From assembly GCA_002086835.1 (NCBI GenBank), contig MVIG01000003.1, forward strand, positions 124,001 to 188,000: a stretch of DNA of 64,000 nucleotides, written 5' to 3'. This document shows positions 26,296 through 37,205 of the stretch, piece after piece. The stretch is from Mycolicibacterium porcinum. Lineage in GTDB: Bacteria > Actinomycetota > Actinomycetes > Mycobacteriales > Mycobacteriaceae. Position numbers and translations under genes: made by a program. The notes under the pieces are model-generated. The model had not been told where the DNA came from and did no database searches. It saw only the letters and a program-made list of their open reading frames with translations. Each line of letters begins with the position of its first letter. The stretch's first letter is position 1.

Positions 26296-27744
26296 CTAAC
26301 GGGTTAGCGCAATATATTTCGTGTCGAGGTACTCGTCGATGCCCTCGATGCCGCCCTCACGGCCGAAACCGGATTCCTTGATGCCGCCGAACGGCGCGGC
26401 CGCATCCGAGATGACCCCGCGGTTGATCCCGACCATGCCGGACTGGATCCCCTCCGCCACCCGCAGGGCACGGTCCAGCGACTGCGTGTAAACGTAAGCC
26501 GCCAAGCCGTATTCGGTGTTGTTGGCGGCGGCCACCCCCTCGTCCTCGGTGTCGAAGCCGGTGATCGGGGCGACCGGACCGAAGATCTCCTCCTTGAGGA
26601 TGCGGGCATCGGCCGGCACATCGGCCAGCACGGTGGCCGGGTAGAAGTTGCCCGGCCCGCCCGGAGCGACGCCGCCCACCGCCACGGTCGCGCCCTTCGA
26701 CACCGCGTCGGAAACCAGTTCGGTGACGGTGGAGACCTGCTTGGAATTGATCAGCGGGCCCAGGGTGGACGCGGGGTCGATGCCTTTGCCGAGGGTGAAC
26801 TCGCTCATCCGCTTGACGAGCTTGTCGGTGAACTCCTCGCGCACCGAGTTGGCGACGTGGAACCGGTTGGCCGCGGTGCAGGCCTCGCCGCCGTTGCGCA
26901 TCTTGGCCAGGATCGCGCCGTCGACCGCGGCGTCCACGTCGGCATCGTCGAACACGATGAAGGGGGCGTTGCCGCCGAGCTCCATCGAGGTGCGCAGCAG
27001 CTTGTCGGCCGACTGCTTCACCAGCGCCTTGCCCACCCCGGTCGAGCCGGTGAAGGTCAGCTTGCGCAGCCGGCCGTCATCGACCAACGCCGAAGTCACC
27101 GCGCCCGGATTGCTGGTCGGCAGCACCGAGAGCACACCCCTGGGCAGGCCGGCCTCATCCATCAGCTTGGCCAGCAGCAGCATGGTCAGCGGAGTTTCCT
27201 GGGCGGGCTTGACGATCATCGTGCAACCCGCAGCGAAGGCCGGGCCCATCTTGCGGGTGCCCATGGCCAGCGGGAAGTTCCACGGCGTGATGGCGTAGCA
27301 CGGGCCGACGGCCTGCTTGGTGACGAGGATGCGCCCGGTGCCCGCCGGAGCCGGGGTGAAGCGGCCCGCGATGCGTACCGCCTCCTCGGAGAACCAGCGG
27401 AAGAACTCGGCGCCGTAGGCGACCTCGCCCTTGCTCTCGGCGAGCACCTTGCCCATCTCGAGGGTCATCAGTGCGGCGATGTCGTCGGCGCGTTCGGTGA
27501 TCTTCTCGAACACCGAGCGCAGGATCTCGCCGCGTTTACGCGGCGCGGTCGCGGCCCACTCGGCCTGGACCGCGCATGCGGCGTCCAATGCGGCGACGGC
27601 ATCGGCGGCGGTCGCGTCGGCCACCGTGGCCAACACCTGATCGTCGCTGGGATCCAGCACATTGAACGTCGAAGCGGCCTGGCGTTCCTCACCACCGATC
27701 CACAGACCCGTCGGCACGGATGAAATCAAGTCTTCAATGGCCAT
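26296..27744 (-). CDS. gabD: NAD(P)-dependent succinate-semialdehyde dehydrogenase
   Basis: 482-aa aldehyde dehydrogenase. PWNFPLAM, the NAD-site FTGSTGVGK, catalytic Glu255 (MELGGNAP) and nucleophile Cys289 (GGEACTAAN) are present; the [26 protein letters not shown]-terminus is typical of succinate-semialdehyde dehydrogenases. It would oxidise succinate semialdehyde to succinate, feeding the TCA cycle. ATG 27744 is chosen; an upstream TTG adds 8 residues without support. It is divergent from pgi with 50 nt between starts. Close ALDH relatives with other substrates cannot be excluded. Confidence 0.85.
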   Translation of the reverse strand: MAIEDLISSVPTGLWIGGEERQAASTFNVLDPSDDQVLATVADATAADAVAALDAACAVQAEWAATAPRKRGEILRSVFEKITERADDIAALMTLEMGKVLAESKGEVAYGAEFFRWFSEEAVRIAGRFTPAPAGTGRILVTKQAVGPCYAITPWNFPLAMGTRKMGPAFAAGCTMIVKPAQETPLTMLLLAKLMDEAGLPRGVLSVLPTSNPGAVTSALVDDGRLRKLTFTGSTGVGKALVKQSADKLLRTSMELGGNAPFIVFDDADVDAAVDGAILAKMRNGGEACTAANRFHVANSVREEFTDKLVKRMSEFTLGKGIDPASTLGPLINSKQVSTVTELVSDAVSKGATVAVGGVAPGGPGNFYPATVLADVPADARILKEEIFGPVAPITGFDTEDEGVAAANNTEYGLAAYVYTQSLDRALRVAEGIQSGMVGINRGVISDAAAPFGGIKESGFGREGGIEGIDEYLDTKYIALTR

Positions 27745-27781
27745 ACATCCATCATGTACACCCTTCAACCCACCGCCGCAC

Positions 27782-27787
27782 TAAGGT
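27782..27787 (+). promoter_or_regulatory. -10 element TAAGGT, leaderless pgi
   Basis: TAAGGT followed by 7 nt and the pgi ATG at 27795. This fixes the pgi start and predicts a leaderless mRNA. Confidence 0.55.
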
Positions 27788-27794
27788 CAGCGGA

Positions 27795-29440
<1,646 letters not shown>

Positions 29441-29444
<4 letters not shown>

Positions 29445-29857
29445 GGCATCCCGGGGACCGTCGCGCAGCCCACATTCGGGATACAGCCGCTGGCGCCGCC
29501 AGGACCTGCGGAGCCACCCGGACCGTAAGGAATCTGGCCGCTGGCCCCACCGGGACCTGCGGTGCCACCGGGGCCGTAGGGGATCTCACCCGTCGCGCCG
29601 CCAGGACCGGCCGCTCCGCCCGGACCGTAAGGAATCTGGCCGCTGGCCCCGCCCGGGCCCGCGGTGCCGCCCGGGCCACCCGGAATCTGGCCGCTGGCGC
29701 CACCGGGGCCTGCGGTGCCGATGTCGGCGCACGGTGTGCCGTCGGCATTCGTACACGGGGGCGGCGGCGGAGGATCAGCGATGGCAACCGGAGCGAATGC
29801 CATCGCCCCAGCCGCAGCGCCTGCAAAGAACATCGAGGCAATCAGTCGTGAAGTCAT
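29441..29857 (-). CDS. Secreted collagen-like Gly-Pro-Gly repeat protein
   Basis: 138 aa. A signal peptide (about 1-28, AxA-type site before DPPPPPP) is followed by a short Cys-containing stretch, then five 17-residue units (residues 47-130) of the type G-x-A-G-P-G-G-A-x-G-x-I-P-Y-G-P-G, and a short tail. Four Cys (35, 43, 125, 131) bracket the repeat block and could close it as a loop. No enzyme motif. Function unknown; an extended surface or secreted spacer is likely. It is antisense-adjacent to pgi, overlapping by 4 bp. Confidence 0.8.
29468..29719 (-). repeat. Five 51-bp coding repeats
   Basis: Tandem imperfect units of 51 bp encoding the 17-residue Gly/Pro repeat of the collagen-like protein. 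Divergence between units is mostly synonymous, so the peptide repeat appears selected. Confidence 0.85.
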
Positions 29858-30011
29858 GAAGGTGGGCTACCCAGGTCCACCCCGTGCTGAAACCCCGGTG
29901 CCGCGGTCTATGACACCGAGACTGCAGAGAGGGACAGGGTCGGCGCGCTTTTTGTCCCTGGTTACAGCCTCGGCGATCTACCGATCTGACCGGCCCGCGC
30001 CGACTCAGAAA

Positions 30012-30761
30012 TCAGGCGAAGCGCTTGGTGTACTTCGGCGGCAGCAACCGCATCACCTGGGTCAGCGGCGCCCACGGCCACCGCGGCACGACGGCCCGGC
30101 CCTTCTCCTTCTCGATGGCCTCGACCATCGCGCGCACGCCGGTCTCGTTGTCGACCATCAGCATGGTGGTCGCCGACTTGGCGGTCATCTCCGACTCGAT
30201 GTAGCCCGGCTCGATGACGGTCACCCGGATCGGGCCCTTGTCGTATTCAGCGCGCAACGACTCGCCGAGTGACGTCATGCCCGCCTTCGACGCGCAGTAG
30301 GCGGCCTTGCCACCGGGCACACCCGTGTTGCCCAGCACCGACGAGATCAGCACCAGGTGGCCACTGCCGGACTTCTTGAACATCTCCAGCGCCGTCTCGA
30401 TCTGCACCAGACCGGCGATCAGGTTGGTTTCGATGGTGGCCTTGTTCGCCCACGGCTTGCCCTCGCCCAGTGGCCAGCCCTTGCCGATGCCTGCGTTGAC
30501 GATGACGCGATCGATGCCGCCGAGTTCCTCGGACAGCTCACCGAACACGCGGGGCACAGCCTCATGGTCGTTGACGTCCAGCGCCGCGACCGCGACCTTG
30601 ATGTAGGGGTGCCGGTCGGCCAGCTCGGCCTTGAGCTCGTCGAGCCGCTCGGTGCGGCGGGCACACAGCGCCAGGTCCCGGCCCTTGGCCGCGAATTGGC
30701 GGGCCATGCCCGCTCCCAGTCCGGAGCTGGCACCGGTGATGAGGATCTTCTGACGGGTCAT
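30012..30761 (-). CDS. Short-chain dehydrogenase/reductase (Rv0945-like)
   Basis: 249-aa classical SDR: cofactor motif GASSGLG near residue 10, NAG after strand 4, the catalytic Ser in ISSVLGN and YCASK as YxxxK. The Arg-rich strand-2 end (CARRTERL) favours NADP(H). The C-terminal PPKYTKRFA is a short extension. Substrate unknown. Same strand as the Fpg/Nei gene, 44 nt downstream of it, as recalled for Rv0945/Rv0944. Confidence 0.88.
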   Translation of the reverse strand: MTRQKILITGASSGLGAGMARQFAAKGRDLALCARRTERLDELKAELADRHPYIKVAVAALDVNDHEAVPRVFGELSEELGGIDRVIVNAGIGKGWPLGEGKPWANKATIETNLIAGLVQIETALEMFKKSGSGHLVLISSVLGNTGVPGGKAAYCASKAGMTSLGESLRAEYDKGPIRVTVIEPGYIESEMTAKSATTMLMVDNETGVRAMVEAIEKEKGRAVVPRWPWAPLTQVMRLLPPKYTKRFA

Positions 30762-30805
30762 CGCTGCAGGATAACCGAGTTAGACAACTGCCAAAAACGC
30801 GGCCG

Positions 30806-31672
30806 CTACTTCAACAGGCGCGACATCCGCCGGTCTGCGAGCACCTTGCCGCCCGTCTGGCACGTCGGGCAGTACTGGAACGACTTGTCGGCGAAAGACA
30901 CCTCCCGCACGGTGTCCCCGCAGATCGGGCAGGGCAGCCCGGTTCTGGCGTGCACGCGCAGGCCGGATCGCTTCTCGCCCTTGAGCGTGGCGGCCTGCTG
31001 CCCCACCGAGCGCGTCACCGCGTCGGTGAGCACCGAGATCATCGCGTCGTGCAACGCGCCGAGCTGGGCATCGGTCAGCTTGCCCGCGGTGGCGAACGGA
31101 GACAGCTTGGCCACGTGCAGGATCTCGTCGCTGTAGGCGTTGCCGATCCCGGCGATCACCTTCTGATCGGTGATCACCGTCTTGATCCGCCCGGAATTGC
31201 CCGCCAGCACGCCGGCCAGCCCGGCCGAATCCAGCGACAGCGCATCAGGTCCCAGCGACGCGATCTGCGGGACATCGAGCGGATCGCCGACCACCCACAC
31301 CGCCAGCCGCTTCTGCGTCCCGGCCTCGGTGAGGTCGAAGCCGACCCCCTCCCCCAGGTGCACGCGCAGCGCGATCGGCCCCTTACTCGGCTTGAGCGGC
31401 GTCGGCGCCAACTTGTCCGACCATCGCAGCCAACCGGCCCGGGACAGATGCGTGATGAGATAGAGAGGTCCCGACTGCTCGCCCAATTTGATGCCGAGGT
31501 ACTTACCCCAGCGGTTCGCGCCCGTCACGGTCTGACCGTGCAACGCCGTCGTCGGCGGATCGAATGTCTTGAGCACCGACAACGCGGACACGTCGATCCG
31601 GGTGACCTCCCGGCCGGTCGCATGCCGGCGGAGATGATCGGCCAGCGCCTCGACTTCGGGCAGTTCAGGCAT
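30806..31672 (-). CDS. Fpg/Nei-family DNA glycosylase, full length
   Basis: 288-aa base-excision repair glycosylase/AP lyase. It keeps the catalytic N-terminus (Pro2-Glu3 of MPELPEVEAL), the H2TH helix region (VIAGIGNAYSDEIL), and a C-terminal zinc finger with four Cys (CPIC...CPTC). The counterpart Rv0944 is recalled as only ~158 aa, so this copy is the intact form. It would remove oxidised purines or pyrimidines; Fpg versus Nei specificity cannot be settled from motifs. Starts 40 nt from the divergent FUSC gene. Confidence 0.88.
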   Translation of the reverse strand: MPELPEVEALADHLRRHATGREVTRIDVSALSVLKTFDPPTTALHGQTVTGANRWGKYLGIKLGEQSGPLYLITHLSRAGWLRWSDKLAPTPLKPSKGPIALRVHLGEGVGFDLTEAGTQKRLAVWVVGDPLDVPQIASLGPDALSLDSAGLAGVLAGNSGRIKTVITDQKVIAGIGNAYSDEILHVAKLSPFATAGKLTDAQLGALHDAMISVLTDAVTRSVGQQAATLKGEKRSGLRVHARTGLPCPICGDTVREVSFADKSFQYCPTCQTGGKVLADRRMSRLLK

Positions 31673-31712
31673 GGCTCCAGTGTGTCAGCGAAACGCCGAG
31701 CATGCTGTAGAC

Positions 31713-33458
31713 ATGTCAGACCGGCCTGCTCCAAGCGCGACCAACCCGATACGCAACATCTTCGTGATCAACAGCGTGCCGCGCCGCTGGCCGTTCGCGT
31801 TGCGCGCCGGAATCTGCATGGCCGTGCCCGTTCTGGTGGGCTGGCTGGCCGGTGACACCACAGCCGGATTGATCGCCACCATCGGCGGCTTCACCTCGCT
31901 GTACGGCAGCGGCAGGCCCTATCTGAACCGCGGCGTATATCTCGGCGTGGTTGCGGTGTGTTTCGCCGCGGCGGTCGCGCTCGGCGACTGGGCGTCGTCG
32001 ACACCGTGGTTGGGCGTGCTGACAGTGACCGTGATCGCCGTCGCCGCCACCCTGGTCTGTCACGCCCTGAACATCGGCCCACCCGGGGCCTACATGGTGG
32101 TGCTGGCCTGCGCGGCCGGTACCGGCACCCCGGCGACACTGCATCTCAGCCCGGGCCATCACGCCGCGCTCGTCCTGGCCGGCGGTGCGTTCGCCTGGCT
32201 GGTGCACATGTCCGGAGCGTTGATCCGGCCCCGCGGACCGGAAAAGGCCGCCGTGGCCGCGGCGGCCGGAGCCGTCGCCGCCTACATCGAGAACCCCGCG
32301 GCCGAGACCCGACATAAAGCCGCGCTCCTGCTGCACACCGCGTGGGTCACCCTGGTCACCTATCAACCGGTACAACCCAAACCCGACCAGACGCTGTATC
32401 GGCTGCGGGTCGTCAACCGTCGCCTGCATGTGCTGTTCGCCGAAGCCATGCGCGCCGCCGACTCCGGTGAGCCGCTGGCCTATGACGGCGCGGCCCTGGC
32501 CCGGCACCTGGCCACCGTGCCCGCTGACGCGGTCACCGATGAGCATGGCGCCGAAGGGATTCCGCTCGGCAGGCCCAGCGCGTTGCAGCTACTGCGCCGG
32601 GCACTCACACCGGGCTCGGCGTCACTGCAACTGGCGGTGCGGGTCGGGATCGCGGTCGCGATCTCCGGTGTCATCGCCGTGCTGATCTCGCAGGCCCTGA
32701 CGATGACGCACGCGTATTGGGCGATGGCCGCCGCGGTGCTGATGCTGCACCAAGGCTTCGACTGGCAGCGCACCGTGGCCCGCGGCGTGGAAAGGACGCT
32801 GGGCACCTGGCTCGGCCTCGGCGTCGCCGGCGCGATCCTCGCCCTGCACCCGCAGGGCCTGTGGCTGGCCCTGGTGATCGGCGCGCTGCAATTCGTCATC
32901 GAGATGTACGTGGTGCGCAACTACACCCTGGCGGTCGTGTTCATCACCCCTGCCGCGCTCACCATCGCCTCGGGTGGTCAGCCCGTCGACGATCTCGGCG
33001 AACTGCTGCTCACTCGTGGCAGCGACACCCTGATCGGCTGCGCGGTGGCCCTGGCGGTCTACTGGGCCACCCAACGACTGCGCCACCCGACCGGCTTGCG
33101 CACCGCCGTCAACGCCACGCTCGATGCGGTCACCGCCACCCTGCCGCACCTGGCGGCCGACGATGCCACGTCCCCGGCGGCTCGTACCGATCGGCGCGAT
33201 CTGCAACTGCGGGCCATGGAACTGCTGCCGGCCTACGACGCGAGTGTCGGCGGTTCGGCCGCGCAACGTCTTGGGGCCGAACGCATGTGGCCGACGGTCG
33301 TGGCCACCGAACAACTCGCCTACCGCACGCTGGCGGCCTGCTGGGGCGCCGAGCGTGACCGCGACACGGAGTCAGGCGCCGAGGCGGCCGCGGACACCGC
33401 GGCCGCGCTCAGGGAACAGGCGACGGCCCTACGCGAGGGCCTTGACGAACGACAGTAG
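31713..33458 (+). CDS. FUSC-family membrane transporter
   Basis: 581 aa, with two sets of membrane helices (about residues 25-165 and 315-450) separated by a soluble region and followed by a cytoplasmic helical tail. This duplicated plan is typical of the FUSC/aromatic-acid-exporter-like family (fusaric acid resistance). Likely an efflux component; substrate unknown. ATG 31713 is chosen as the first Met before the conserved part. Its 3' end overlaps the convergent holin-like gene by 30 bp. Confidence 0.8.
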   Translation: MSDRPAPSATNPIRNIFVINSVPRRWPFALRAGICMAVPVLVGWLAGDTTAGLIATIGGFTSLYGSGRPYLNRGVYLGVVAVCFAAAVALGDWASSTPWLGVLTVTVIAVAATLVCHALNIGPPGAYMVVLACAAGTGTPATLHLSPGHHAALVLAGGAFAWLVHMSGALIRPRGPEKAAVAAAAGAVAAYIENPAAETRHKAALLLHTAWVTLVTYQPVQPKPDQTLYRLRVVNRRLHVLFAEAMRAADSGEPLAYDGAALARHLATVPADAVTDEHGAEGIPLGRPSALQLLRRALTPGSASLQLAVRVGIAVAISGVIAVLISQALTMTHAYWAMAAAVLMLHQGFDWQRTVARGVERTLGTWLGLGVAGAILALHPQGLWLALVIGALQFVIEMYVVRNYTLAVVFITPAALTIASGGQPVDDLGELLLTRGSDTLIGCAVALAVYWATQRLRHPTGLRTAVNATLDAVTATLPHLAADDATSPAARTDRRDLQLRAMELLPAYDASVGGSAAQRLGAERMWPTVVATEQLAYRTLAACWGAERDRDTESGAEAAADTAAALREQATALREGLDERQ

Positions 33459-33812
33459 CCAGCTCACCAACGACAGCACGATGGCCGCCCAGATCGCGGT
33501 CCACCAGAACTGGTCGATGTGCAGACCCCAACCCGTGGTGTTGTCGGTGATCCACGAGGTGATCCACAGCATCAGCGCGTTGATCACGATGTGGATCAGG
33601 CCCAGCGTGAGGATGTACAGCGGGATCGACAGGATCTGCACGATCGGTTTGATGAACGCGTTGACCAGACCGAAGATGACCGCGACGAAGAAGATGATGC
33701 CGACCCTGGCAACGGTCGTGTCACCGCCGATGAAGTAGATCCCCGGCACGACGAGAGTGACCACCCAGAGCGCGAATCCGGTTATCGCGGCGCGCAGGAG
33801 AAATGAGCTCAT
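33429..33812 (-). CDS. Phage-holin-superfamily IV membrane protein
   Basis: 127 aa with four transmembrane helices, in the layout of the 'mycobacterial phage holin, superfamily IV' family: RAAITGFALWVVTLVVPG start, VNAFIKPIVQILSIPLYILTLGL core and a final amphipathic helix. The name is historical; chromosomal members are not tied to prophages and their role is unknown. It lies just upstream-adjacent to cobF's stop (6 nt away), on the same strand. Confidence 0.8.
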   Translation of the reverse strand: MSSFLLRAAITGFALWVVTLVVPGIYFIGGDTTVARVGIIFFVAVIFGLVNAFIKPIVQILSIPLYILTLGLIHIVINALMLWITSWITDNTTGWGLHIDQFWWTAIWAAIVLSLVSWLLSFVKALA

Positions 33813-33818
33813 GGCGGT

Positions 33819-34577
33819 CTAGTCTGCCGAGCGCAGCAGGTACGTGTCCATGATCCAGCCGTGGCGCGTCCTCGCTTCGGCACGCGCAGCAACGATTTCA
33901 TCGCCGATCTCCCCAACCGTTCCCGCGTACAGCAACTCGTCGGGCGTGCCGAGGTAGGCGCCCCACCAGATCCGGGTCTGCGGCGGGCATTGCTGGAACG
34001 AGCATTCCGCGTCGAGCATCACCACGGCGCTGCCGGTCAGTCCGTGCTCGCGCAGCTGGCGCCCGGTGGTGATCAGCACCGGTTCGCCGACGTCGTTGAG
34101 CGGGATGCGATGCCGGGCGGTCAGCACCTGGATCGCGGTGATGCCGGGAATGACGTCGTACTGGAAGTCCACGTACTCGGCCACTTTGTCCAAGATCCGC
34201 AGCGTGCTGTCGTACAGCGACGGATCCCCCCAGGCCAGAAAGGCCCCGGTGCCGTCGGGCCCGAGTTCGGTTTCGATCGCCGCGGCCCAGATCCGGGCCC
34301 GTTCGGCATGCCAGTCCGCCACGACCTGCCGGTAGCCCGGTGCGTCGCCGGCCGCCGCGCGCGGCGGATCGACCAGCTCGACGAAGCGGTAGCCGGGTTC
34401 GGTGATGAACCGATCGCAGATCTGCTTGCGCACCGCGACCAGGTCATCGGCTGCGCCTCGACGCGGACCCTTGTCCATCGCGAAAAACACCTGCGTGTCG
34501 TTGAGCGCGGAAATAGCCTGTGCGGTGACGAAGTCCGGATCACCGGCCCCGATTCCGATGACGTGGATGCGACGCAC
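33819..34577 (-). CDS. cobF: Precorrin-6A synthase (deacetylating)
   Basis: 252-aa SAM-dependent tetrapyrrole methyltransferase of aerobic cobalamin synthesis: methylates precorrin-5 at C-1 with loss of acetate. It shows the MRRIHVIGIGAGDPDFVT glycine-rich N-terminus, WGDPSLYDST and VIPGITAIQVLTARH motifs. CobF is recalled as lost from the M. tuberculosis complex next to Rv0943c/Rv0944 but present in M. canettii and environmental mycobacteria. Here it sits 2.1 kb from the intact Fpg/Nei gene, consistent with the ancestral arrangement. It is isolated from other cob genes within this window. Confidence 0.95.
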   Translation of the reverse strand: MRRIHVIGIGAGDPDFVTAQAISALNDTQVFFAMDKGPRRGAADDLVAVRKQICDRFITEPGYRFVELVDPPRAAAGDAPGYRQVVADWHAERARIWAAAIETELGPDGTGAFLAWGDPSLYDSTLRILDKVAEYVDFQYDVIPGITAIQVLTARHRIPLNDVGEPVLITTGRQLREHGLTGSAVVMLDAECSFQQCPPQTRIWWGAYLGTPDELLYAGTVGEIGDEIVAARAEARTRHGWIMDTYLLRSAD

Positions 34578-34602
34578 TGTCGAAGGTTAACCGAACCGAA
34601 AC

Positions 34603-34657
34603 CGGGTACCCGAAGTATCCGGTACCCGGGGTATTGACATCACGCAATGTCGGTACC
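34603..34657 (+). promoter_or_regulatory. Three GGTACC cores with a TTGACA element
   Basis: CGGGTACCCG (34603-34612, perfect 10-bp palindrome), a second GGTACC at 34621-34626 and a third at 34652-34657 surround TTGACA (34634-34639). They sit between divergent cobF and the AurF-type gene and may be operators of the latter. Confidence 0.4.
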
Positions 34658-34701
34658 TACCGTCGGAGTGAGGGGGACCACAAACGAAGGGAACGTCAAC
34701 G

Positions 34702-35973
34702 GTGACAACTTCGGTCAGACCCGGCGGAGGCTCAGCCCACGCGGAGCGACGGGATGCGTTCTCCGAACGCCTGCTGAAGGGTTCGGTTCGCAAGTCGTAC
34801 GCACCTGTCGTCGACATCGACTGGCACGCGCCGATCGATCCGGACAAGTTCTTCCTGCCGCCGAGGATCGTGTCGCTGTACGGAACCCCGTTGTGGGACA
34901 GCATGTCCCGCGAGGAGCAGATCGAGCTGTCGCGCCAGGAACTGGCCAACACGCTCTCCGCGGGCATCTGGTTCGAGAACATCCTCAACCAGGCCCTGCT
35001 GCGCAAGATGATGCACCAGGACCCGACTTCGAACTCCACGCACTACGAGCTCACCGAGCTGGGCGACGAGACCCGCCACATGGTGATGTTCGGCAAGGCC
35101 ATCGACAAGATCGGGGCCAAGCCGGTGCGGCCGCGGCTCTACCAGCGCATGATCATCAACACGCTGCCCTTCTTCTTCCGTGGGTCGGTGCTGTGGGTAG
35201 CCGCGCTGGTCGGCGAGGAGATCTTCGACTCGCTGCAACGGCAGATGATGGACGACCCCGAGCTGCAGCCAATGGTGCAGCGCCTCATGCGCATTCACGT
35301 CACCGAGGAGGCCCGGCACATCCAGTTCGCCCGCGACGGCCTGCGTCAGCGCACTCCGTCGATGCGCTGGTACAAGCGGGCCTGGGTGGCCAACCTCAAC
35401 GGCGTCGGCGGGTACTTCTTCCGGTATCTGTTCACCAACAAGGTCCAATACGCACGCGTAGGCCTGAACGCCCGCGCTGCCCGCCGGATCGCTCGGGCCA
35501 GCGCCCACCGTCGCGAGGTGCAGGTCTCCGGGTTCGCCCCGCTGGCCGCCTTCCTCGAAGAGGTCGGGCTGATGGGCCGCATCGGCCGGCGCATGTGGCG
35601 GCGGTCCGGGTTCCTCCCGGCGCAGACACCCCCGCGCCTCACTGCCGGTGCCGGTGACGCCGCGGGCTCGGGACAGGGCGTCACCGAAGAGGTGTACGAC
35701 GGGTTCGCCATCCTCGACAACGGTGACGGCGATCGTCGGGTCCATGTGCGGCTGACCGGCCACCTCGACCCGATCGACGGCCAGTATCACTGGCGCGGAA
35801 CGATTCTCGATGCCCCGAGCACCGTCGCGGCCGGGGCCGTGCGGCTGAGCATCGGAGCCCGCACCGTCGACGCCCGCATCACCGAACGCACCTCACAGGG
35901 CACGCACACGATCGCCGGTATCGGTGCGCCGCCGTTCGAACTGGACGAAGTGGAAGTCAGCGCCGCCGGGTGA
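34702..35973 (+). CDS. AurF-type diiron oxygenase fused to DUF4873
   Basis: 423 aa. Residues ~1-300 form a ferritin-like diiron oxygenase with the metal ligands in ELANTLSAGIWFEN, ELGDETRH and EEARHIQF (two ExxH motifs). After a disordered linker (~305-330) comes a ~90-residue DUF4873 domain (YDGFAILDNGD, VRLTGHLDPIDGQYHWRG). AurF relatives N-oxygenate aryl amines; the substrate here is unknown, and DUF4873 probably modulates or supplies binding. GTG 34702 start with GAAGGGA further upstream (weak). The 3' end overlaps the convergent MFS gene by 17 bp. Confidence 0.85.
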   Translation: MTTSVRPGGGSAHAERRDAFSERLLKGSVRKSYAPVVDIDWHAPIDPDKFFLPPRIVSLYGTPLWDSMSREEQIELSRQELANTLSAGIWFENILNQALLRKMMHQDPTSNSTHYELTELGDETRHMVMFGKAIDKIGAKPVRPRLYQRMIINTLPFFFRGSVLWVAALVGEEIFDSLQRQMMDDPELQPMVQRLMRIHVTEEARHIQFARDGLRQRTPSMRWYKRAWVANLNGVGGYFFRYLFTNKVQYARVGLNARAARRIARASAHRREVQVSGFAPLAAFLEEVGLMGRIGRRMWRRSGFLPAQTPPRLTAGAGDAAGSGQGVTEEVYDGFAILDNGDGDRRVHVRLTGHLDPIDGQYHWRGTILDAPSTVAAGAVRLSIGARTVDARITERTSQGTHTIAGIGAPPFELDEVEVSAAG

Positions 35974-37144
35974 GCACCGAGCGGCCGAGCAAGCCGACCG
36001 CGAACACCGCCCCGGCGATGCCGGAGATCAGCAACGGCAGTTGGCCGGGCTGGCCTGGACCCACAGTCCAGAGCAGCCCGGCCCAGATTCCGGCGCCCAG
36101 CACGGCAAATCCGCTGAGGCCCTGGAACACTCCTTGCGCACTGCCTTGCAGCTCAGAGCCGACCAGCGAGGACACCCAGGCCTTGCTGACCCCGTCGGTG
36201 CAGCCCGTGAACAGTCCGTAGGACCCGATCAGCAGCCAGGCCACCAGCGGGTCGGTGGTCAGCCCCAGTCCGGCGTAGCCGATTGCGAAGAACACCAGGC
36301 CGAGGCCGAACACCGGTAGACGGCCGATCCGGTCGGCCAGCAATCCGGCCGGGAAGCTGGACAGGGCGTAGACGGCGTTGTAGGTGACATAGGCCAGGAT
36401 CACCTCGACGACCGAGAAGCCGATCTCGTTGAGCCGCAACAACAGCAGTGCGTCGGGAAAGTTCACCAGACCGAACGCCACCAGCACGGCCGTCACGCGC
36501 CAGTACCGCCCGGGCAGATCCTTCACATGGGCGAAGACCGGCTGGCGCTGTGTGACCGGATCCGAAGGACGCTTCGCCCTTCCCTTTTCGGAGACCAGGA
36601 AGACCAGCGCGACGCTGAGCACCGCGGGCACCACGGCCACCCACAGCAGCGGGGCGATCTGGTGGTCGAGCATTTCGTAGGCCGCCAGCCCCAGCAGGGG
36701 GCCCACGACGGCGCCCATGGTGTCCATGGCCCGGTGGAATCCGAAGACCCGGCCGCGGGCGGCGTCATCGATACCGGCGACCAGCAGCGCGTCGCGCGGC
36801 GCGCCGCGAATGCCCTTACCGAGCCGGTCCACCACGCGGCCGGCGAGCACACCCGACCACGCACTCGCGGCGGCGACCATCACCTTGCCCAGGGCCGCCA
36901 TGCCGTAGCCGGTGGCGATCAGGGGGCGTTTGGAGAATCGGTCGCCGAGTGGGCCCGCGGCCAGCTTCGTCATCGCCGCGGCGCCTTCGGCAGCTCCCTC
37001 CACCGCCCCGACCACCGCGGGCGGGGCACCCAGAACCGCGGTCAGATAGATCGGCAGCAGCGGATAGAGGAGTTCACTCGCGGCGTCCTGCAGGAAGGAC
37101 ACGGCAGACAGCACCCGGACGTTGCGGGTCAGCCAGGCGGGCAC
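35957..37144 (-). CDS. MFS transporter
   Basis: About 395 aa, twelve transmembrane segments, with the MFS loop motif GPLGDRFSKRPLI between helices 2-3 and GLLADRIGRLPVF between 8-9. Related to YfkF/CynX-like drug or metabolite exporters; substrate unknown. A longer frame reaches 37216 but would run through the KstR-like box at 37181-37194 and the divergent gene's promoter, so GTG 37144 is preferred. It is divergent from the LLM gene. Confidence 0.82.
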   Translation of the reverse strand: MPAWLTRNVRVLSAVSFLQDAASELLYPLLPIYLTAVLGAPPAVVGAVEGAAEGAAAMTKLAAGPLGDRFSKRPLIATGYGMAALGKVMVAAASAWSGVLAGRVVDRLGKGIRGAPRDALLVAGIDDAARGRVFGFHRAMDTMGAVVGPLLGLAAYEMLDHQIAPLLWVAVVPAVLSVALVFLVSEKGRAKRPSDPVTQRQPVFAHVKDLPGRYWRVTAVLVAFGLVNFPDALLLLRLNEIGFSVVEVILAYVTYNAVYALSSFPAGLLADRIGRLPVFGLGLVFFAIGYAGLGLTTDPLVAWLLIGSYGLFTGCTDGVSKAWVSSLVGSELQGSAQGVFQGLSGFAVLGAGIWAGLLWTVGPGQPGQLPLLISGIAGAVFAVGLLGRSVLTRRR

Positions 37145-37180
37145 CCGGCCATCATGCCTGCCCGATCCGCCCCACAGAAC

Positions 37181-37194
37181 TAGAACACGTTCTA
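37181..37194. promoter_or_regulatory. KstR-like operator (perfect palindrome)
   Basis: TAGAACACGTTCTA, inside the 16-bp palindrome CTAGAACACGTTCTAG (37180-37195), fits TNNAACNNGTTNNA fully. It overlaps the TAGTGT -10 element of the LLM gene and lies 36 bp from the MFS start, so it could control both. Confidence 0.75.
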
Positions 37195-37198
37195 GTGT
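37193..37198 (+). promoter_or_regulatory. -10 element TAGTGT, leaderless start
   Basis: TAGTGT, then 7 nt and the ATG at 37206. It overlaps the KstR-like box, so repressor binding would exclude RNA polymerase. Confidence 0.5.
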
Positions 37199-37205
37199 GT
37201 ACGGC

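Noticed and set aside
29468..29719. CRISPR-like array
   Set aside because: The 51-bp units are contiguous without spacers, diverge mostly at synonymous positions and encode one open reading frame.
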